A DNA stretch of 64,000 nucleotides from Erythrobacter sp. QSSC1-22B (GCF_001678665.1 NZ_LZRP01000005.1:240585-304584), one strand, 5' to 3'. Positions 33,955 through 45,031 are shown, counted from the first letter of the stretch. The notes: a model not told the origin generated them from the sequence alone. Numbers and translations: made by a program.

Positions 33955-36900
33955 TCGCGCGCATCATTGACGCGTCCATTGCCAATCGCCTGTTTATCGT
34001 CCTTGCGGCCATCGCGATTACGCTTGGAGGTCTGTGGGCCGTGCGGACAACGCCGGTCGACGCGTTGCCCGATCTGTCGGACGTGCAGGTAGTGGTCCGC
34101 TCGAACTATCCGGGTCAGGCGCCACGGATCATCGAGGATCAGGTGACCTATCCTTTGGCCACTACGATGCTTTCTGTGCCGGGCGTCAAGACGGTTCGCG
34201 GCTATTCAATGTTCGGTGACAGCTACGTCTACATCATCTTCGAGGACGGGACCGACCTCTACTGGGCACGATCGCGCGTTCTTGAATATCTGAGCCAGGC
34301 GCAGGACGATCTGCCCGACGGGGTGGCCACAGCGCTTGGTCCAGATGCAACCGGCGTTGGCTGGATTTATCAGTATGCACTCGTCGACCGGACCGGCCGA
34401 CATGACCTTTCCGACCTCAGGAGCCTGCAGGACTGGTTCCTGCGATATGAACTGAAAACCATCCCCGGCATCTCCGAAGTCGCCAGCATCGGCGGCATGG
34501 TCAAGCAGTATCAGGTCGTGCTTGATCCTTACCGAATGGCCTCATTCGGTGTGACGCATGGCGAAATCGTCGATGCGGTTCAGGCGGCCAATCAGGAAAC
34601 CGGCGGCTCGATCGTTGAGATGGCAGAATCTGAATACATGGTCCGAGCCTCGGGCTATCTCAGCGACCTCGACGATTTCCGCAAAATTCCGCTGAAGACC
34701 GCTTCTGGCGGCGTTCCAGTGACGCTCGGTGACGTAGCAAACATCCAGATGGGGCCAGAACTAAGGCGCGGTATCGCAGAACTGAACGGCGAAGGTGAGG
34801 TTGCCGGCGGCATCGTCATCCTGCGTCAGGGCGGAGATGCGCGTGAGGCCATCGCAGCTGTCGAAGAGAAACTCGAGCAGCTATCTGCGAGCCTGCCCGA
34901 AGGGGTCGAAGTCGTCACAGTCTATGACAGATCGGCCCTGATTGATGCTTCGGTCGAGAACCTGACGAAAAAGCTGATCCTGGAATTCATCATCGTCGGT
35001 CTCGTATGCGGATTGTTCCTGTGGCATGTGCGCTCGGCGCTTGTTGCTATCGTGACGCTTCCTATCGGGATCCTCGCCGCTTTCATGGTGATGCGCATCC
35101 AGGGGCTGAACGCGAATATTATGTCGCTCGGCGGTATCGCCATCGCGATCGGGGCGATGGTCGATGCCGCGATCGTGATGGTCGAGAATGCGCACAAGCA
35201 TATCGAGCGCTGGACCCACGAGAATCAGGATGCGGTAATGTCCAATAACGAGCGGTGGCGGATTGTGGGCGACGCTTCGAAGGAGGTCGGTCCGGCGCTG
35301 TTTTTTAGCCTGCTGATTATCACCCTCTCGTTCCTTCCAGTCTTCACTTTGCAGGCACAGGAGGGCAAGCTGTTCGCTCCGCTCGCCTTCACCAAAACCT
35401 ACGCGATGGCGGCCGCGGCTATCCTCTCGATAACGTTGGTCCCGGTGCTGATGGGCTGGTTGATACGGGGAAAGATCCCCGCGGAAGACACCAACTTGAT
35501 CAACCGCGGATTGACCCGCGCTTATCGTCCAGGACTCGGCTGGGTCATGCGGCGGCCAAAGATGACGCTGGCAATCGCTGGACTCATTTTTCTGACCACG
35601 ATTATCCCGTTCTCGCGCCTCGGCGGGGAGTTTCTCCCGCCACTCGATGAAGGTGACCTGCTCTACATGCCGAGCGCGCTGCCGGGCCTTTCGCCGCAAC
35701 AGGCATCCGACCTGCTCCAGCGAACCGATCGCCTGATCAAGTCCGTGCCCGAGGTCGAGACCGTCTTTGGCAAAGCAGGCCGCGCGGACACAGCGACTGA
35801 CCCGGCGCCACTGACGATGTTCGAAACCACCATCCAATTCAAACCGCGTGACGAATGGCGCGAGGGGATGACAGCCGAGAAGCTTGTCGATGAGCTCGAC
35901 CGCGTGGTTCAGGTGCCGGGCCTGGCCAACGTCTGGGTTCCCCCTATCCGCAACCGGATCGACATGCTGGCAACGGGCATCAAGAGCCCGATCGGCGTCA
36001 AGGTCTCTGGCGAGGACCTGCAAGAGCTCGAGCGCGTGGCACTCGAGGTAGAGAGTGTCGCCAAACAAGTGCCCGGCGTTAGCTCGGCTCTCGCCGAGAG
36101 ATTGTCAGGCGGGCGATATATCGACGTCGATATCGATCGAGTTGCTGCGTCCCGCTACGGCCTCAACATCGCCGATGTGCAGGAGATCGTCTCCGGTGCG
36201 ATTGGCGGCGCCAATGTCGGTCGCACGGTCGAGGGTCTGGCGCGCTATCCGATCAATGTCCGCTATCCGCGCGAAATCCGCGATAGCGTGGAGGATATCA
36301 GAACTCTTCCGGTCCTGACCCCGTCGGGTCAGCAGATCACGCTCGGCACCGTTGCAGATATCGAAGTGACCAGCGGTCCGCCGATGCTCAAGAGCGAGCA
36401 GGGACGGCTGACAAGCTATGTCTATGTCGATGTGCGCGGACGTGACCTTTCGTCCGTTGTGGAAGATTTGCAGCAAGCTATCGCTGCGGGCGTGGAACTC
36501 CCCGCCGGTGTGAGCCTGTCTTATGCCGGTCAGTTCGAATATCTGACCCGCGCCTACGAGCGGATGCAAATCGTCGTCCCTGCCACGCTCGCGATCATCT
36601 TCCTTCTGCTCTACCTGATCTTCCGCCGCCTTGACGAAGCGCTGCTGATCATGGGGACGCTACCCTTCGCGCTTACCGGCGGCTTCTGGTTGCTTTACCT
36701 GATGGGCTATAACCAATCCGTGGCAACGGCGGTGGGCTTCATAGCGCTTGCAGGCGTCTCCGCCGAGTTCGGTGTGGTCATGATGATCTACCTCAAGGCT
36801 GCACTCGAACGCCACAGCGGCGAACTGGATGCAGAAGGTGTCGATGAAGCCATTCGCGAGGGCGCTTTGCTGCGGGTCCGGCCTAAGGCAATGACCGTGG

Positions 36901-37118
36901 CCGTCATTTTGGCAGGCCTGTTCCCGATCCTCATCGGAACCGGCGCGGGCTCTGAAGTGATGAGCCGCATTGCGGCCCCGATGATCGGCGGAATGATTAC
37001 GGCCCCGCTGCTTTCGATGTTCGTGCTTCCCGCTGCATATCTGTTGATGCGGCGTCCCCGGGCTTCCGAGCCCAATCTACCCCAAGGAGAAGATCAATGC
37101 GCTATTCAACCCGTCTGA
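33951..37118 (+). CDS. cusA: Heavy-metal RND pump (CusA-like, Cu/Ag efflux)
   Basis: A 1055-residue inner-membrane proton-driven pump. It has 12 TM segments in two halves and two large periplasmic loops. The three methionines of the CusA metal site are conserved in context: [20 protein letters not shown] and [13 protein letters not shown]. This marks monovalent Cu/Ag rather than Zn/Co/Cd export. It forms a complex with the upstream CusC and CusB. Its end overlaps the next gene by 22 bases. Confidence 0.95.
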   Translation: MIARIIDASIANRLFIVLAAIAITLGGLWAVRTTPVDALPDLSDVQVVVRSNYPGQAPRIIEDQVTYPLATTMLSVPGVKTVRGYSMFGDSYVYIIFEDGTDLYWARSRVLEYLSQAQDDLPDGVATALGPDATGVGWIYQYALVDRTGRHDLSDLRSLQDWFLRYELKTIPGISEVASIGGMVKQYQVVLDPYRMASFGVTHGEIVDAVQAANQETGGSIVEMAESEYMVRASGYLSDLDDFRKIPLKTASGGVPVTLGDVANIQMGPELRRGIAELNGEGEVAGGIVILRQGGDAREAIAAVEEKLEQLSASLPEGVEVVTVYDRSALIDASVENLTKKLILEFIIVGLVCGLFLWHVRSALVAIVTLPIGILAAFMVMRIQGLNANIMSLGGIAIAIGAMVDAAIVMVENAHKHIERWTHENQDAVMSNNERWRIVGDASKEVGPALFFSLLIITLSFLPVFTLQAQEGKLFAPLAFTKTYAMAAAAILSITLVPVLMGWLIRGKIPAEDTNLINRGLTRAYRPGLGWVMRRPKMTLAIAGLIFLTTIIPFSRLGGEFLPPLDEGDLLYMPSALPGLSPQQASDLLQRTDRLIKSVPEVETVFGKAGRADTATDPAPLTMFETTIQFKPRDEWREGMTAEKLVDELDRVVQVPGLANVWVPPIRNRIDMLATGIKSPIGVKVSGEDLQELERVALEVESVAKQVPGVSSALAERLSGGRYIDVDIDRVAASRYGLNIADVQEIVSGAIGGANVGRTVEGLARYPINVRYPREIRDSVEDIRTLPVLTPSGQQITLGTVADIEVTSGPPMLKSEQGRLTSYVYVDVRGRDLSSVVEDLQQAIAAGVELPAGVSLSYAGQFEYLTRAYERMQIVVPATLAIIFLLLYLIFRRLDEALLIMGTLPFALTGGFWLLYLMGYNQSVATAVGFIALAGVSAEFGVVMMIYLKAALERHSGELDAEGVDEAIREGALLRVRPKAMTVAVILAGLFPILIGTGAGSEVMSRIAAPMIGGMITAPLLSMFVLPAAYLLMRRPRASEPNLPQGEDQCAIQPV

Positions 37119-37498
37119 CCGTGCTGGCGCCGACGCTGGCACTATCGCTAGCTCTGGCTGGATGTGACAATGCGAGCGACAGCGAAATGCCCATGGCAAC
37201 TGAAGAGATGCCGATGGCAGTGGACGAGATGCCGATGAACGTTGAAAATATGCCGATGACGCAGTCTGGCGCTGTTCGAGCCGGTAGCGCACAAGGCACG
37301 GTCACTGAGATCGATGCCGAAGCTGGCACGATCACCCTCGATCACGGTCCGGTCCCGGCGATGGAGTGGCCGGCGATGACCATGGCTTTCGATGCGACAC
37401 CGGAAGTCCGCGACGAAGTTGCCGTCGGCGACACGATCACTTTTGAGTTCGAGGCAAGCGATGCGGGCAATCAGATCACGTCAGTAAGCAAGCAATAA
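37097..37498 (+). CDS. cusF: CusF-like periplasmic copper-binding lipoprotein
   Basis: A 133-residue protein with a lipobox (LALAGCDN, Cys 23). A repeated EMPM unit ([18 protein letters not shown], four copies) precedes the CusF beta-barrel with [18 protein letters not shown], which has His, Trp and two Met as copper ligands. The start lies inside the end of cusA. It should deliver Cu(I)/Ag(I) to the CusCBA pump. CusB carries a second CusF domain. Confidence 0.9.
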   Translation: MRYSTRLTVLAPTLALSLALAGCDNASDSEMPMATEEMPMAVDEMPMNVENMPMTQSGAVRAGSAQGTVTEIDAEAGTITLDHGPVPAMEWPAMTMAFDATPEVRDEVAVGDTITFEFEASDAGNQITSVSKQ

Positions 37499-37507
37499 AG
37501 CAAAACC

Positions 37508-37538
37508 GGGTCCGGACGGCGCCCATCCGTTCGGACCC
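37508..37538. terminator. Hairpin terminator between convergent genes
   Basis: GGGTCCGGACGG (37508-37519) pairs with CCGTTCGGACCC (37527-37538) with one G-T pair. It sits between the Cus operon end and the convergent gene at 37557. The T-run after it is short. Confidence 0.6.
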
Positions 37539-37556
37539 ACCTTTCTGCCGCAATGA

Positions 37557-38009
37557 TCAATCGCCGCTGTCTGCTTTCCCGCCGAACAGCGACCGCCTCG
37601 CCATCGCCAGAGTCACCATCGGAACGATCAACCACATCAAAATGGGCACCAGTCCGATGGTCGCTATCGTCGGCATAGTCTCGGAATAGGTCCAGCCCCA
37701 ATCGCTCCTCAAAGCGAAATGCTCGACGACGATCGTTACAAGCATTCCGACGCTGAGGTAGGTCGCCAGCAGGCGAACGTGCCACTGCCGCAACCAGAGC
37801 CGATCGGGCGCAAACCGCGTCGCTACCCAATAGGCAAATACCATGATTCCTGCGTCTCCGAAGGTGGCGAAAGCGCAGTTCTTGGTCGCCTGCCAGGTCG
37901 AAAGACCCCCCATGTCGTAGACGGGCATTTGCAGCATTTCCCACAGAAATGCCAAAAGGAAACCATTTGTGGCGATCCAGATCTCCGGCATCTCGAGATA
38001 GTTTCGCAT
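37557..38009 (-). CDS. Hypothetical 4-TM membrane protein
   Basis: A 150-residue inner-membrane protein with about four hydrophobic segments and a conserved-looking start (MRNYLEMPEIWIATNGFLLAF, WEMLQMPVYD). I know of no function. It lies between the Cus operon and the APC permease and is on the minus strand with the CopA-type ATPase genes. Confidence 0.6.
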   Translation of the reverse strand: MRNYLEMPEIWIATNGFLLAFLWEMLQMPVYDMGGLSTWQATKNCAFATFGDAGIMVFAYWVATRFAPDRLWLRQWHVRLLATYLSVGMLVTIVVEHFALRSDWGWTYSETMPTIATIGLVPILMWLIVPMVTLAMARRSLFGGKADSGD

Positions 38010-38063
38010 ATACCCCTTACCCGATCTTCGGTTTTGATCGCCCGAAGGCCCGAGATGCGAAAT

Positions 38064-39401
38064 TCACTCGCGCTCCTCACGGGATTGCCGCGACAGAAAT
38101 ATCCATTCGGCCGCAAATACCAGCAAGATGCCTCCGACGGCGTAAGCTACGATCATCGGATCCGAACGAAGCTTGATCATCGTGAAAGCCGCAAGGATCA
38201 CTGCATCGGCAGCCAAGGCTGTCAGAAGGACCGTCGCCTTTGCGCCGATTTCGTGGCGCAGGTGACGAAAAACGCCCCAATGCACCAGCATATCCATGAC
38301 AAGATAGAAGAATACGCCCAGCGAAGCGATCCGTGACAGGTCGAAAAGGACGGCGAGCGCTCCTGCGACCACGACTGTATAGACCAGCATGTGGCTGCGG
38401 ATGCTGCCGCTCATGCCGAAATGGCTGTGCGGTATCATCTTCATCTTGGTCAGCATCGCGAGCATGCGTGACACGGCAAAAACGCTTGCGATGACGCCGG
38501 AGGTTGTCGCCGCAAGAGCGATGAGGACCGTGAAATAAAATCCAACCTGGCCGAGCGCGGGTCTTGCTGCCGCAGCCAGCGAGTAATCCCGTGCTTCCAC
38601 GATCTGACCAATAGTCAGGCTCGAACCGACGGCCAGCGCGACGAGCAAATAGGTCGCGACGCAGATGGCGATCGAAAAGATGATCGTCCGCCCCACATTG
38701 CGGTGTGGGTCGACAATTTCGCCGCCGCTGTTGGTGATTGTGGTGAAACCTTTGAAGGCAAGGATGGAAAAGGCAACTGACGCCAGGAAGGATCCCCCGC
38801 TCGTCATCGACGCATCCTGGGTGAAGGCGCCCGAGAAGAGGCCGCTCGCCCAGATGGCGGTGACGGCAAAAATGGCGATGCCCCCAATCTTGATTGCCGA
38901 CATGACCAGCGAAAATCCGCTGACCGAGCGGTTGCCTGCAGCATTCACCAGATATGCGAACACGATTAGGCCCAAGGCCAATACGGACAGAAGCAAGCTG
39001 TTCTGCTCCATGCCGAATGGACGCAGCGCGTATGTGGCAAAGGTTCGCGCGACCAGACTCTCGTTGATGACCATCGATAGCGCCATGAGGAGCGATGCGG
39101 ACGCTGCCACCACTCCTGGACCATAGGTCTTTTGCAGTATCATCGCGATCCCGCCGGAGGACGGCCACGCATTCGACATTTTGATATAACTGTATGCGGC
39201 TAGAGCCGTAACTAGTGCCCCGGCCACGAAAGACAGGGGGAACAGAGGACCTGCAAGTTCGGCGATCTGGCCGGTCAGCGCGAAGATGCCCGCACCGATC
39301 ATCACGCCGGTGCCCATAGCGATGCCTCCGTAAAGGCTTATCGTTCCCTTGTTCTCCTGATTGTCTTTTGTCGAATGCCCCTCGTGCCCGGTCTCGGTCA
39401 T
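38064..39401 (-). CDS. APC-family amino acid permease
   Basis: A 445-residue permease with about 12 TM segments. [15 protein letters not shown] near residue 31 is the APC substrate-binding loop, and [21 protein letters not shown] near 217 is the second conserved region. It should carry an amino acid or polyamine; the substrate is unknown. It overlaps the ATPase gene by four bases, which ties it to copper resistance although no such role is established. Confidence 0.8.
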   Translation of the reverse strand: MTETGHEGHSTKDNQENKGTISLYGGIAMGTGVMIGAGIFALTGQIAELAGPLFPLSFVAGALVTALAAYSYIKMSNAWPSSGGIAMILQKTYGPGVVAASASLLMALSMVINESLVARTFATYALRPFGMEQNSLLLSVLALGLIVFAYLVNAAGNRSVSGFSLVMSAIKIGGIAIFAVTAIWASGLFSGAFTQDASMTSGGSFLASVAFSILAFKGFTTITNSGGEIVDPHRNVGRTIIFSIAICVATYLLVALAVGSSLTIGQIVEARDYSLAAAARPALGQVGFYFTVLIALAATTSGVIASVFAVSRMLAMLTKMKMIPHSHFGMSGSIRSHMLVYTVVVAGALAVLFDLSRIASLGVFFYLVMDMLVHWGVFRHLRHEIGAKATVLLTALAADAVILAAFTMIKLRSDPMIVAYAVGGILLVFAAEWIFLSRQSREERE

Positions 39402-41716
39402 ACCTTGGCGCTCCGCAGCCGCAGCGAGTTCAGCACCACCGAGATAGAGGACGCGCTCATCGCAAAGGCGGCGAACATCGGGCTGATCAAAATGCCGAAG
39501 AAGGGATACAGCACGCCCGCTGCAATCGGAACACCGGCCGTATTGTAGATTAGCGCGAAGAACAGGTTCTGCCGGATATTGCGCATGGTGGCACGGGCAA
39601 GTCGCCGCGCGCGCACGATGCCATCGAGGTTTCCTTTGACCAAGGTAATGCCGGCGCTTTCGATGGCAACATCGGCTCCGGTGCCCATTGCGATACCGAC
39701 ATCGGCCTGGGCCAGCGCCGGGGCATCATTCACCCCGTCGCCCGCCATTGCGACCTTGGCGCCCTTGGCCTGCAGCTCGCGAATAATTCGCGCCTTGTCC
39801 TCGGGGAGAACATCGGCACGGATCTCATCGATGCCGAGGCGCGCGGCTACGGCCTTGGCCGTTCGTTCATTGTCGCCGGTGGCCATGATGATCCGCAGGC
39901 CGAGCGCATGCAGTTCCTTGAGCGCAACAGGGGTGGTTTCCTTGACCAGATCGGCGACGCTGACCAGACCCGCAACCTTGCCGCCGACCATCACGAACAT
40001 GACGGTCTCGCCGTCGTCACGCCGGGCATTGGCCTTACCTGTCAGCGCCTCTGCCTCCAGGCCCAGATCGCGGACCATGGCGATATTACCCAGCGCCACG
40101 GCTTTGCCGCCGACAGTGCCTTTCACGCCCTTGCCGGTGATCGCCTCAAACTCGCTCGCATCGCCTATTATCGCCCCACGCTCTTCGGCCCCGCGCACGA
40201 TGGCTTCGGCCAGCGGATGTTCCGATCCGCGTTCGAGCGACGCGGCCAGGCGTAGGACTTCGGCTTCGTCGAAGCCCTCCTCGGGCATCACCGCGACCAG
40301 CCGCGGCTTGCCTTCGGTCAAGGTGCCGGTCTTGTCGACGATCAGCGTGTCGATGGTCTCGAACCGCTCAAGTGCCTCGGCATTCTTGATCAGAACGCCG
40401 ACTTGCGCGCCGCGCCCGGTTGCGGTCATGATCGACATCGGCGTCGCCAAGCCAAGCGCGCACGGACAGGCGATTATTAGCACCGCAACCGCCGCGATTA
40501 AGGCGTAGGAGAGTGCCGGTGCCGGGCCCCAGATCGCCCAGCCGATGAAGGCGAGAACAGCGATCCCGATAACGGCAGGCACAAACAGGCCTGCCACCTT
40601 ATCAGCATATTTCTGGATCGGGGCGCGGGACCGCTGAGCTGCCGCCACCATCCCGACGATCTGCGCCAACATGGTTTCGGACCCCACCCGGGTCGCTTCG
40701 ATGATCAGGGAGCCGGTGCCGTTGATGGTCGCGCCGGTCACATCATCGCCCGCGACCTTCTCGACCGGAACCGGCTCGCCGCTGATCATGCTTTCGTCGA
40801 CCGAGGAGCGTCCGTCGAGCACAAGCCCGTCGACGGGCATCTTGTCCCCGGGACGGACGCGCAGGCGATCTCCGACGGCAACATCCTCGAGCGCAATCTC
40901 TTCCTCGGTCCCGTCCGGCCGGATGATCCGCGCGCTTTTGGCCGCCAGATCAAGCAAGGCGCGGATAGCCTTGCCGGTGCCCTCGCGAGCACGCAGTTCC
41001 ATCACCTGGCCAAGCAGGACCAGGGTCACGATCACCGCTGCAGCCTCGAAATAAACGCCGACATTGCCTTCTGCATCGCGGAAGCCAGATGGGAAGATAT
41101 CGGGCGCAATAATTGCAACGACGCTGAACAGCCAGGCGGCCATTACCCCCATGCCGATCAGCGAAAACATGTTGAGGTTCATCGTCCGAAAGGAATTCCA
41201 GCCGCGCACAAGGAACGGCCAGCCGCACCACAGGACCACCGGTGTGCCCAGCGCAAATTCGATCCACAGCGTCGTGCGCTCACCAATAGTATCGCGAATG
41301 CCAAGGCCGAGAAACGGCCCCATGGTGAGGATCAGCAGCGGAATCGTAAGCACGGCGCCCACCCAGAACCGCCGGCTAAAATCGACCAGCTCGGGATTAG
41401 GGCCATCGTCGGCCATTCCAGCCGATTCCAGTTCCAGCCCCATGCCGCAAATCGGGCACGAGCCCATCTTGGTCTGCCGGACCTGGGGATGCATCGGGCA
41501 GGTATAGACCGTCCCGTCATGACCGGGCGGAACGCGGTCATATTCGCCGGTGTCCGCACCCTGCTGCCGCTCCGCGCCTTCGCTATGGCAGCATGCGTGT
41601 TCGCCTGACGCCGCGCCTTCCGAGTTCAGCAGGACGAGATTCATCCCGCATTTGGGGCATTTCCCGGGCGTGTCCTGCTGCACCTCAGGGTGCATCGGAC
41701 AGGTATATGCGCTCAT
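39398..41716 (-). CDS. copA: Copper/silver P1B-type ATPase with heavy-metal-binding domains
   Basis: A 772-residue inner-membrane pump for Cu(I)/Ag(I). Instead of HMA domains it has two CPMH-type N-terminal metal-binding domains: [17 protein letters not shown] (residues 4-27) and [18 protein letters not shown] (70-95). The core has TGE-like ISGEP, the transmembrane [11 protein letters not shown], the phosphorylation loop DKTGTLTEG and [14 protein letters not shown]. This layout is typical of SilP/CopF-type pumps. Its start overlaps the upstream gene stop by four bases; CsoR lies just beyond. Confidence 0.94.
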   Translation of the reverse strand: MSAYTCPMHPEVQQDTPGKCPKCGMNLVLLNSEGAASGEHACCHSEGAERQQGADTGEYDRVPPGHDGTVYTCPMHPQVRQTKMGSCPICGMGLELESAGMADDGPNPELVDFSRRFWVGAVLTIPLLILTMGPFLGLGIRDTIGERTTLWIEFALGTPVVLWCGWPFLVRGWNSFRTMNLNMFSLIGMGVMAAWLFSVVAIIAPDIFPSGFRDAEGNVGVYFEAAAVIVTLVLLGQVMELRAREGTGKAIRALLDLAAKSARIIRPDGTEEEIALEDVAVGDRLRVRPGDKMPVDGLVLDGRSSVDESMISGEPVPVEKVAGDDVTGATINGTGSLIIEATRVGSETMLAQIVGMVAAAQRSRAPIQKYADKVAGLFVPAVIGIAVLAFIGWAIWGPAPALSYALIAAVAVLIIACPCALGLATPMSIMTATGRGAQVGVLIKNAEALERFETIDTLIVDKTGTLTEGKPRLVAVMPEEGFDEAEVLRLAASLERGSEHPLAEAIVRGAEERGAIIGDASEFEAITGKGVKGTVGGKAVALGNIAMVRDLGLEAEALTGKANARRDDGETVMFVMVGGKVAGLVSVADLVKETTPVALKELHALGLRIIMATGDNERTAKAVAARLGIDEIRADVLPEDKARIIRELQAKGAKVAMAGDGVNDAPALAQADVGIAMGTGADVAIESAGITLVKGNLDGIVRARRLARATMRNIRQNLFFALIYNTAGVPIAAGVLYPFFGILISPMFAAFAMSASSISVVLNSLRLRSAKV

Positions 41717-41988
41717 GATTTACGGCCTCCGCCAAACAGACGAAAGAGCGGCACGCCAAGCAGCGCAAAATACCACCCATAAAGAAAGCTTCCGATTGCC
41801 CCGGCAACGAATCCCTCCAGTGTGAGCCACTCAAAGCCTGGCAGAAGCGGAGCCCACGCTTCGTGCATGTGAACTCGCGCAGGAAATACAACGCCAAAAC
41901 CGATACAAAGCAGATATGATATGAGCAGGAGGATACTCAAGGTCCAGCCCCAGCGAATGGCGCTTGTCTTCAAAGTCTGTTCTTGCAT
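41713..41988 (-). CDS. DUF5676 family membrane protein
   Basis: A 91-residue protein with two hydrophobic segments and [31 protein letters not shown], as in DUF5676. The ribosome site AGGAGG before ATG 41988 is near-perfect and decides this start over the longer frame at 42030. The family is often beside copper ATPases; role unknown. Confidence 0.75.
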   Translation of the reverse strand: MQEQTLKTSAIRWGWTLSILLLISYLLCIGFGVVFPARVHMHEAWAPLLPGFEWLTLEGFVAGAIGSFLYGWYFALLGVPLFRLFGGGRKS

Positions 41989-42069
41989 TTGAACCTCCTG
42001 TTTGAATTTATTATAGGCCGTCTGCGACACAGGTTGCGATCGAATAATATTGGGCGTTGCGCACCCGGG

Positions 42070-42342
42070 TCATCGCTTCACCTTGTCGAAGAGATCGACC
42101 AGTTCGGTAAATTTTGCCCGTTGCTCGTCGACGTCGCCGGACAAGATTGCTTCTGCGACGCAACAGGCAGCATGGTCCTTTAGGATCTCGCTTTCAGCTT
42201 TCCCAAGGGCAGCTTTTATCGCCTGCACTTGTTGCAAAATGTCGACGCAATAGCGGTCATCGGAGACCATTTGCGAGACACCGCGAACCTGCCCCTCGAT
42301 GCGACGAAGACGATTTAAGATTGCAGGCTTGCTCTTGTTTAT
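42070..42342 (-). CDS. csoR: CsoR-family copper repressor (DUF156) with no canonical start codon
   Basis: About 90 residues. The body reads NKSKPAILNRLRRIEGQVRG, then RYCVDILQQVQ and LKDHAACCVAEAI, which holds the CsoR ligands Cys (RYC), His and Cys (HAACC). It should repress the copper ATPase operon. In this frame there is no ATG, GTG or TTG upstream of the first internal ATG (42270), where the first helix would be lost. ATA codons at 42342 and 42369 are the only candidates near the expected start; I use 42342. The coordinates are uncertain. Confidence 0.72.
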   Translation of the reverse strand: MNKSKPAILNRLRRIEGQVRGVSQMVSDDRYCVDILQQVQAIKAALGKAESEILKDHAACCVAEAILSGDVDEQRAKFTELVDLFDKVKR

Positions 42343-42366
42343 GCGCCAACCACCTTCATGGCATCT

Positions 42367-42386
42367 TATACCCTAGGGGGGTATAG
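42367..42386. promoter_or_regulatory. CsoR-type operator
   Basis: TATACCCTAGGGGGGTATAG is a GC-core palindrome (TATACCC ... GGGTATA), as known for CsoR operators. It lies just upstream of the csoR reading frame and probably overlaps its promoter. Confidence 0.72.
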
Positions 42387-42830
42387 TATCAGTTTGTGAA
42401 TCGACAAGCAAGGTATTGCTCGAACGGCCTAACAATGCAGGTTAGAGCGGTTTCCACACGGACCGACTCGACCGAGATTCCCTTGCTCGTTGAAGTGAAT
42501 CACGCTGTCTGCTGGTGGCAGAAGGCCAGCTTAGATGGCAGGAACGGTTTCACAAGACCTGGGGACCGGGTAATTCCGGCGATTGACGGCGGCATGGGCT
42601 ACCATGAGGTTGGATGCGTCTTGGTGTCGGCGCGTCGAGCGCAATCCGCTCGCGGCAGCGTGCGCTTAAGGTATGCATCTAGACCGATTAGCCAGTCTCA
42701 TTTCTTCTCTGCCAGAGCGCGCAGCTTGCCAGAACATCGCCAAAATTAAAGACCCGAGCCCATTTCGGTCAGCCGTGGCATTCCTGAGCCGATAAGCTCA
42801 GGGAGAGTGTAGCTGCCGTCACTAACGCCG
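42387..42830. other. Gene-free stretch between csoR and the lipoprotein gene
   Basis: About 440 bases. A plus-strand open frame (42396-42749) exists, but it has no ribosome site and no domain. I see no RNA gene or repeat. It could hold remnants of an earlier insertion. Confidence 0.4.
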
Positions 42831-43316
42831 CTAATTTTCACAATTTATATAGCCACGGTAGCCCAGTTCGTCCTCAGCGCCAGGCGGCACGATGACGATC
42901 TCCTGCGACTGCAATCCGGCGTTGCCCTCGTCATCGAGAGTGCGCATCGTCAGCAGCAGTTCGCCGCTCACATAACGATCCCGTCCTGCGGCCTGCATCG
43001 GGATCAGCTTTCCGTTCAATTTGACGAATGCCTGTGCGCCAGGCTCATAGACCACGGTGGGGAACCCGACCTCCGTCAAGCTGTAGACGCACCGTCCGCT
43101 CGTTCCGCCGATTGCCGCGATATCGGCTGCGCTCATGGTCTCCGGTTTCACCAGCGCGGTCGCGACATTCTGAAGCGCGCTAGATGCCGGTTCGATCGGC
43201 GAGGCTTCCGCAGGCGGGTCCAGACGCGCTTCGCGGTCATTCCCGATGGCAGTGTTCTGATTGCATGCGGCCAGTGTCGCAGTCAGTCCGGCGATGAGGA
43301 AAAAGTTCGTCTTCAT
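42831..43316 (-). CDS. Predicted lipoprotein, unknown function
   Basis: A 161-residue protein with a lipobox (LTATLAACNQ, Cys 18). The mature part has VYSLTEVGFPTVVYEPG and KLIPMQAAGRDRYVSG. It may be a DUF6692-type protein, but I am not certain. It overlaps the DUF305 gene stop by four bases, forming a unit with it. Confidence 0.6.
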   Translation of the reverse strand: MKTNFFLIAGLTATLAACNQNTAIGNDREARLDPPAEASPIEPASSALQNVATALVKPETMSAADIAAIGGTSGRCVYSLTEVGFPTVVYEPGAQAFVKLNGKLIPMQAAGRDRYVSGELLLTMRTLDDEGNAGLQSQEIVIVPPGAEDELGYRGYINCEN

Positions 43317-43894
43317 TGCGCGGCTCCTTCGGCAGGGACAGGATTTGGCTGCGAGGCTGTAGAACCCGGCGCTTCTATCCCGTCCGGCAGGCGTCTTTCG
43401 GTTCGCACGCCGTTCTCCTCAATATCGGCGATCAAATACTTCATCTGCGCGATCTCACGGCGCTGAGCGAGGATGATGTCATGCGCGAGTTTGCGCACCC
43501 GCGGATCCTTGATGCTCGCCCGCTCGCTGGTCATGATGGCGATCGAGTGGTGCGGGATCATCGCCGCCATGAATTCCTCGTCGTCCACTGTGGTCTGGCT
43601 ACGGACCAGCCACAGCGCGAGCGCAAATACGACCGCGGCGACCCCGAGAATGATGAAGTTCTTGGTCTTGTCCTTATACATGCCCCACATAAAAAGGAGC
43701 ATGACGACCATCATCATGGCCCCCATTACGAACATCATCCAGAAGCGGGTTTCACTCCAAAACAAGTGATCGGCATCATAAGTGTTGGAATACATTAGCA
43801 AGAACATGATGACGGTCGATGTCGAGACCATCGCCATGAAGCGCCAGTAATTGCTTCCTCCTTCACCCTGATCGTGTTCCTTGCGTTGGGCCAT
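43313..43894 (-). CDS. DUF305 domain protein with membrane segments
   Basis: A 193-residue protein. Three hydrophobic segments (residues 18-95) precede a DUF305 domain, DEEFMAAMIPHHSIAIMTSERA, with the H-H pair that binds metal in this family, and a C-terminal proline-rich tail. DUF305 proteins accompany copper resistance genes; the biochemistry is unclear. Confidence 0.82.
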   Translation of the reverse strand: MAQRKEHDQGEGGSNYWRFMAMVSTSTVIMFLLMYSNTYDADHLFWSETRFWMMFVMGAMMMVVMLLFMWGMYKDKTKNFIILGVAAVVFALALWLVRSQTTVDDEEFMAAMIPHHSIAIMTSERASIKDPRVRKLAHDIILAQRREIAQMKYLIADIEENGVRTERRLPDGIEAPGSTASQPNPVPAEGAAQ

Positions 43895-43895
43895 T

Positions 43896-44342
43896 TCAGT
43901 CCTCCTGTTCGCTCATGGTCTTGTAGATGTATTGGGCCGTGCAACTGATGATCAAAAATCCGGTCAGCGCGGCGATACCGGAGATCGCCCGCATATGACC
44001 GGCCGGCAAAATATCCCCGAGCCCAACGGTCGAAATGGTGATCAACGCGAAATAGTAATAATCCATCCAGCTCTCGATGACGGCTTTCTCAAGGTTGCCG
44101 AGACCCCAGACCGACGCGAGATACATGCCACCTGCGAAAATACCGGCGACCATCAAGTGACTCAAAAGAACGATGCTGGAACCTGCAAGCAGGCGCAGAT
44201 GGCGAGGATCCTTGCCGGGTGGCGACACGGACTTCGCAGCCCGTAGCATCCACAAGTGCAGGTAGATCGAGATCCCGAAAAGCACAAAGCCCAGAAGCAG
44301 AGCAGAGATCACAGGACGGCCCCCCACCAAGTCGGGGCGCAA
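43896..44342 (-). CDS. Two-TM ion channel family protein
   Basis: A 148-residue protein with hydrophobic helices and a pore loop YYYFALITISTVGLGDILP, where TVGLGD is a potassium-type selectivity filter. It is a minimal channel subunit without a ligand-binding domain. Its stop is one base from the DUF305 start, so it is co-expressed. Why it lies in a copper island is unknown. Confidence 0.82.
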   Translation of the reverse strand: MRPDLVGGRPVISALLLGFVLFGISIYLHLWMLRAAKSVSPPGKDPRHLRLLAGSSIVLLSHLMVAGIFAGGMYLASVWGLGNLEKAVIESWMDYYYFALITISTVGLGDILPAGHMRAISGIAALTGFLIISCTAQYIYKTMSEQED

Positions 44343-44534
44343 GCTCGCCGACCCATGCCAAACTTGCTCAGATTCTCGGTAGTCGAGCCGAAGCCCGTCT
44401 GCCTTTTGCTGCCGCCCATGCGTTTAGCAATGCCCGGGACACGAGAGCGGACAGGGCGCTCGCTAGCTGCTGCGGCGAGGCAATCGGGGTGCCAAGGCTG
44501 ATTGGTTGATCGAATAACTGCTACTCCAGCAAAC

Positions 44535-45020
44535 TCACTGCGACCCCGGGTAGCTCGCATATACGCTTCGGCCAGCCGGACCAAAGGCGATTACCTGATA
44601 TGGCTGGACCCTGCCGCCGGCCTCCATGCCGGGTGAGCCCAGTGGCATTCCCGCCACGGCCAGCCCTGCTATACCTTGCGGTCGCTCGTCGAGCAGGCGA
44701 GCGATTTCGCGAGCGGGCACATGGCCCTCGATCACATAACCCGCGACCTCCATGGTATGGCACGAAGACAGGTCATCGGGCACGCCCAACTCGGTTTTTA
44801 CCTCTGTCATCGGGCGGTCTTCGCGCACCGCAACCTCGTGGCTCAAGCCGGCGTTGACATGCTTCGCCCATTCCTCGCAGCAACCGCACTGCGGATCGCG
44901 GAACATCACGTATGGACTACCTTGGGCAGCGCTTGTGCAGGCGGTCAGAAGAACTATTGCGAAAGTTGTGCTAGCTGTCCGAATCCTGCGAAAGGCGCTA
45001 TCTGAAGACATAGCTTTCAT
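44535..45020 (-). CDS. DUF411 metal-binding lipoprotein
   Basis: A 161-residue protein with a hydrophobic leader and lipobox-like LLTACTS. The core has VMFRDPQCGCCEEWAKHV and VPDDLSSCHTMEV, the conserved Cys motifs of DUF411, followed by EGHVPAREIARLL and GMPLGSPGME. These proteins bind copper in the periplasm. ATG 45020 has AAAGG 8 bases upstream; an in-frame GTG at 45035 overlaps the upstream stop. Confidence 0.85.
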   Translation of the reverse strand: MKAMSSDSAFRRIRTASTTFAIVLLTACTSAAQGSPYVMFRDPQCGCCEEWAKHVNAGLSHEVAVREDRPMTEVKTELGVPDDLSSCHTMEVAGYVIEGHVPAREIARLLDERPQGIAGLAVAGMPLGSPGMEAGGRVQPYQVIAFGPAGRSVYASYPGSQ

Positions 45021-45031
45021 CTCCAAACCTT

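Noticed and set aside
34881..36068. Long open frame opposite cusA (395 codons)
   Set aside because: Antisense to a strongly conserved gene, His/Arg-rich with no domain, typical of GC-rich shadows.
42396..42749. 117-codon plus-strand frame between csoR and the lipoprotein gene
   Set aside because: No ribosome site, no domain, Arg/Ser-rich; composition unlike neighbours.
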